Assembly: GCA_002782605.1 (NCBI GenBank)
Contig: PFIF01000044.1
Coordinates: 1-7,557 of the forward strand
From: Deltaproteobacteria bacterium CG_4_8_14_3_um_filter_43_13
Lineage (GTDB): Bacteria > Desulfobacterota > UBA8473
Direction of reading: 5' to 3'
DNA: 7,557 nucleotides
Position 1 is the stretch's first letter, and every line of letters starts with the position of its first letter. Both the position numbers and the translations under genes were made by a program. A model generated the notes under the pieces. The model had not been told where the DNA came from. It saw nothing but the letters and a program-made list of their open reading frames with translations, and searched no databases. Positions 5,798-7,557 of the stretch are shown here, piece by piece.

Positions 5798-6414
5798 AGT
5801 GACAACCTTGCCTCTATCTTCTCAACAGAAGGCATAACCAGGATTAGATTTTCATATTTTAGTATATCATAGACATTCAGACCCTCGGGGGGCAAGACTT
5901 TAGCATTTTGGATATTTCTTGCTGATCTTTCCAAATTTAAGTTATCCTGGTCAATTATCAGGACATTTTCTATATCCAGGTTCCTAAGTGTCTGTATAAG
6001 GGCATTGGTTTTAATTTCTTTTAATTTAAAACTGTCTAAAATAGTTATTTTGTCTTCCTTTAACTTCAAAGTTAAGACAGATTTTAATGCCTCCCTTCTA
6101 ACCTTCTTGGGAAGGGAATAGGAATAATCCTTGGGAGTGGGGCCAAATACAGTACCACCTCCTACCCAAAGAGGAGACCTTCGTGAACCAACCCTGGCTC
6201 TGCCTGTGCCTTTCTGACGCCAGGGTTTAACACCACCACCCCTAACCATAGCCCGATTTTTGGTTGAGGCAGTTCCTCTTCTCCTATTTGTCTGCTGCAT
6301 AATCGCAACATCAGAGATCAAGTGGGGCTTTATCTCAACATTAAAAATATCATCATTGAGATTTATCTCTGAAATCTTTCTCTTCTCAATATCATAAACG
6401 TCTAAAACCGGCAT
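5794..6414 (-). CDS. rplD: 50S ribosomal protein L4
   Basis: L4 helps start 50S assembly and its extended loop reaches the exit tunnel constriction. In E. coli it also represses the S10 operon. The 206-aa protein shows the hallmark loop region around residues 45-95: RGTASTKNRAMVRGGGVKPW, RQKGTGRARVGSRRSPLW and GGGTVFGPTPKDYSY. A Rossmann-like C-terminal half follows. The ATG at 6412-6414 has AGGAG at 6421-6425, six bases upstream and just outside the heptad repeat that begins at 6431. The 86-bp spacer to rplC is occupied by that repeat. No L4-binding leader of the E. coli type is recognisable before rpsJ. Confidence 0.97.
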   Translation of the reverse strand: MPVLDVYDIEKRKISEINLNDDIFNVEIKPHLISDVAIMQQTNRRRGTASTKNRAMVRGGGVKPWRQKGTGRARVGSRRSPLWVGGGTVFGPTPKDYSYSLPKKVRREALKSVLTLKLKEDKITILDSFKLKEIKTNALIQTLRNLDIENVLIIDQDNLNLERSARNIQNAKVLPPEGLNVYDILKYENLILVMPSVEKIEARLSL

Positions 6415-6430
6415 TTATAACTCCTAAGTT

Positions 6431-6504
6431 CGTGAATCGTAAATCGTAAATGGGTTTTATCCTATTTACTGCTTACCACTTACGATTTACGATTCACGAT
6501 TCAC
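6431..6504. repeat. Heptad-repeat palindromic element between rplC and rplD
   Basis: The left arm CGTGAAT-CGTAAAT-CGTAAAT (6431-6451) is the inverse complement of 6478-6498 at 20 of 21 positions. The one exception becomes a G-U pair in the sense transcript, so the mRNA can form a continuous 21-bp stem around a 26-base loop. The right side is six contiguous 7-bp units of the form NNYTYAC (6463-6504). The rplC stop TGA (6501-6503) lies in the last unit, while the rplD Shine-Dalgarno lies five bases beyond the left arm. Position 6431-6469 matches 3169-3207 (inverted) at 36 of 39 bases. Confidence 0.92.
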
Positions 6505-7130
6505 TTCTTTATACTGCTCCTGATGATAACTACTCCATTTCGAAAGCCAGGAACAGCACCTTTTAATAGAATCAGATTTTCTTCAGGCCTCACTTCAATA
6601 ACCTTGATATTCTGGACGGTTACCCTATCTCCCCCCAGACGACCAGGCATCTTCCTCCCCTTAAAAACCCGTGAAGGGTAGGCACTCGCTCCAATAGAAC
6701 CTGGTGCCCTATGAAACATTGATCCATGAGCACCGGGACCTCCCTTGAAGCCCCATCTCTTAACAACTCCTGCGAAACCTTTACCTTTACTAATCCCAGT
6801 TACATCAACAAAATCTCCAGCATTAAATGCGTCAACAGTGATCTTCTCTCCTTCTTGGTAGTCATCAACCTTTTCAACTCTAAATTCCTTCAGATAACCA
6901 TATAGACCTGCCTTATGTTTCTTTAAATGACCCTCAAGGGGTTTGTTAATCTTGTTTTTCTTTTTCTGAGAAAAACCCAGTTGTAAAGCATCATATCCGT
7001 CACTTCCTAAAGTCTTCTTTTGTACTACAGTACAAGGACCTGCTTCTATCACTGTTACCGGCAATACATCTCCTTCTTGTGAATAAACCTGGGTCATCCC
7101 TAACTTTCGTCCAATTATCCCTCTGGTCAT
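6501..7130 (-). CDS. rplC: 50S ribosomal protein L3
   Basis: L3 is an early-binding 50S protein whose extension approaches the peptidyl-transferase centre. The 209-aa length is standard. MTRGIIGRKLGMTQV is the family start. The central block VTGISKGKGFAGVVKRWGFK continues into GGPGAHGSMFHRAPGSIG and RVFKGRKMPGRLGGDRVTVQN. The residue methylated as Gln150 in E. coli falls in SIGASA here, so it is not glutamine. The ATG at 7128-7130 has GGAG nine bases upstream. The stop codon TGA belongs to the heptad element, which begins immediately at the 3' end of the gene. It lies 18 bp after rpsJ. Confidence 0.98.
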   Translation of the reverse strand: MTRGIIGRKLGMTQVYSQEGDVLPVTVIEAGPCTVVQKKTLGSDGYDALQLGFSQKKKNKINKPLEGHLKKHKAGLYGYLKEFRVEKVDDYQEGEKITVDAFNAGDFVDVTGISKGKGFAGVVKRWGFKGGPGAHGSMFHRAPGSIGASAYPSRVFKGRKMPGRLGGDRVTVQNIKVIEVRPEENLILLKGAVPGFRNGVVIIRSSIKK

Positions 7131-7148
7131 GTCAATATTCTCCAGCCG

Positions 7149-7463
7149 CTACAGTTTAATTTCTACATCAACCCCTGCTGAGAGGTCTAACTTCATAAGG
7201 GCATCAATTGTCTGCTGAGTTGACTCCATTATATCTAAAAGTCTCTTATGTGTCCTTCTTTCAAATTGTTCCCTGGATTTCTTGTCAACATGAGGGGAAC
7301 GTAAAACACAATACTTATTAATCACTGTAGGAAGAGGTATAGGTCCGGCAACCTTTGCCCCAGTCCTTTTAGCAGTCTCAACAATCTCCTCGGCAGACTG
7401 ATCTAAAAGTCTATAATCGTAGGCCTTTAAACGGATTCTTATCTTTTTGCTTTGTTCATTCAT
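7149..7463 (-). CDS. rpsJ: 30S ribosomal protein S10 (NusE)
   Basis: S10 belongs to the 30S head and, as NusE, also takes part in transcription antitermination and in coupling with NusG. The 104-aa protein starts MNEQSKKIRIRLKAYDYRLLD and contains GPIPLPTVINKYCVLRSPHV with the tRNA-facing loop, then KKSREQFERRTHKRLLDI. All are family signatures. The ATG at 7461-7463 is preceded by a GAGG further upstream. It follows tuf by only 31 bp, with no visible promoter or terminator, so it is probably cotranscribed with EF-Tu, and it opens the S10 part of the operon. Confidence 0.97.
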   Translation of the reverse strand: MNEQSKKIRIRLKAYDYRLLDQSAEEIVETAKRTGAKVAGPIPLPTVINKYCVLRSPHVDKKSREQFERRTHKRLLDIMESTQQTIDALMKLDLSAGVDVEIKL

Positions 7464-7494
7464 TGCTTAAAACCCCGCCTCTTTTCCAACTATT

Positions 7495-7557
7495 TTATTC
7501 AACAATATCACTTATCACACCAGCGCCCACAGTTCTGCCACCTTCACGAATAGCAAA
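7495..7557 (-). CDS. tuf: Elongation factor Tu, C-terminal end (partial)
   Basis: The minus strand from the window edge reads FAIREGGRTVGAGVISDIVE and then TAA (7495-7497). This is the conserved C-terminus of EF-Tu domain III (FAIREGGRTVGAG), the GTPase that delivers aminoacyl-tRNA to the ribosome. Only 20 codons are inside the window; the rest lies beyond the right edge. The gene's position just before rpsJ is the common str-S10 arrangement in bacteria. Confidence 0.95.
   Translation of the reverse strand, partial: FAIREGGRTVGAGVISDIVE

Overview
The window is a nearly complete bacterial S10-spc ribosomal protein operon read entirely on the minus strand. In transcription order (from high to low coordinates) it holds the last 20 codons of tuf (EF-Tu), then rpsJ, rplC, rplD, rplW, rplB, rpsS, rplV, rpsC, rplP, rpmC, rpsQ, rplN, rplX, rplE, rpsN and rpsH. 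Gene order and content are the canonical bacterial ones, with no ribosomal gene missing or broken. tuf lies 31 bp upstream of rpsJ, so the str-type and S10 clusters are joined, and no separate S10 leader or promoter is visible.

The host is a bacterium with AT-rich coding sequence and clear Shine-Dalgarno sites. S14 is the short zinc-binding form, and L24 carries a four-cysteine zinc ribbon. This fits many anaerobic or environmental lineages (Desulfobacterota, Nitrospirota, Omnitrophota and similar). The sequence alone does not let me choose one. One hairpin repeat (1473-1497) resembles dispersed repeats I remember from sulfate-reducing Desulfobacterota, which is only a weak hint.

What is unusual lies between the genes. 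Most intergenic gaps run from a 14-nt overlap to about 60 bp. The three largest gaps (rpsC-rplP 119 bp, rplC-rplD 86 bp, rplX-rplE 65 bp) each hold a palindromic repeat that starts exactly at the upstream gene's stop codon. In each case the repeat supplies the stop codon and leaves the next gene's ribosome binding site intact. Two of the three are copies of the same element, built from 7-bp units (GATTYAC, or GTRAATC on the other strand) around a shared 17-nt core, and inserted in opposite orientations. The third is a short hairpin of different sequence.

At the left end, 216 bp follow rpsH where rplF would be expected. No L6 start is present. This segment holds a nested palindrome (157-196) and a stretch at about 1-130 with different composition that is open on both strands. 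It looks like a dispersed repeat or mobile-element fragment splitting rpsH from the rest of the spc cluster. I see no CRISPR array, RNA gene, phage gene, defence gene or intact transposase. The coding content is ordinary; the intergenic insertions are what deserve attention.
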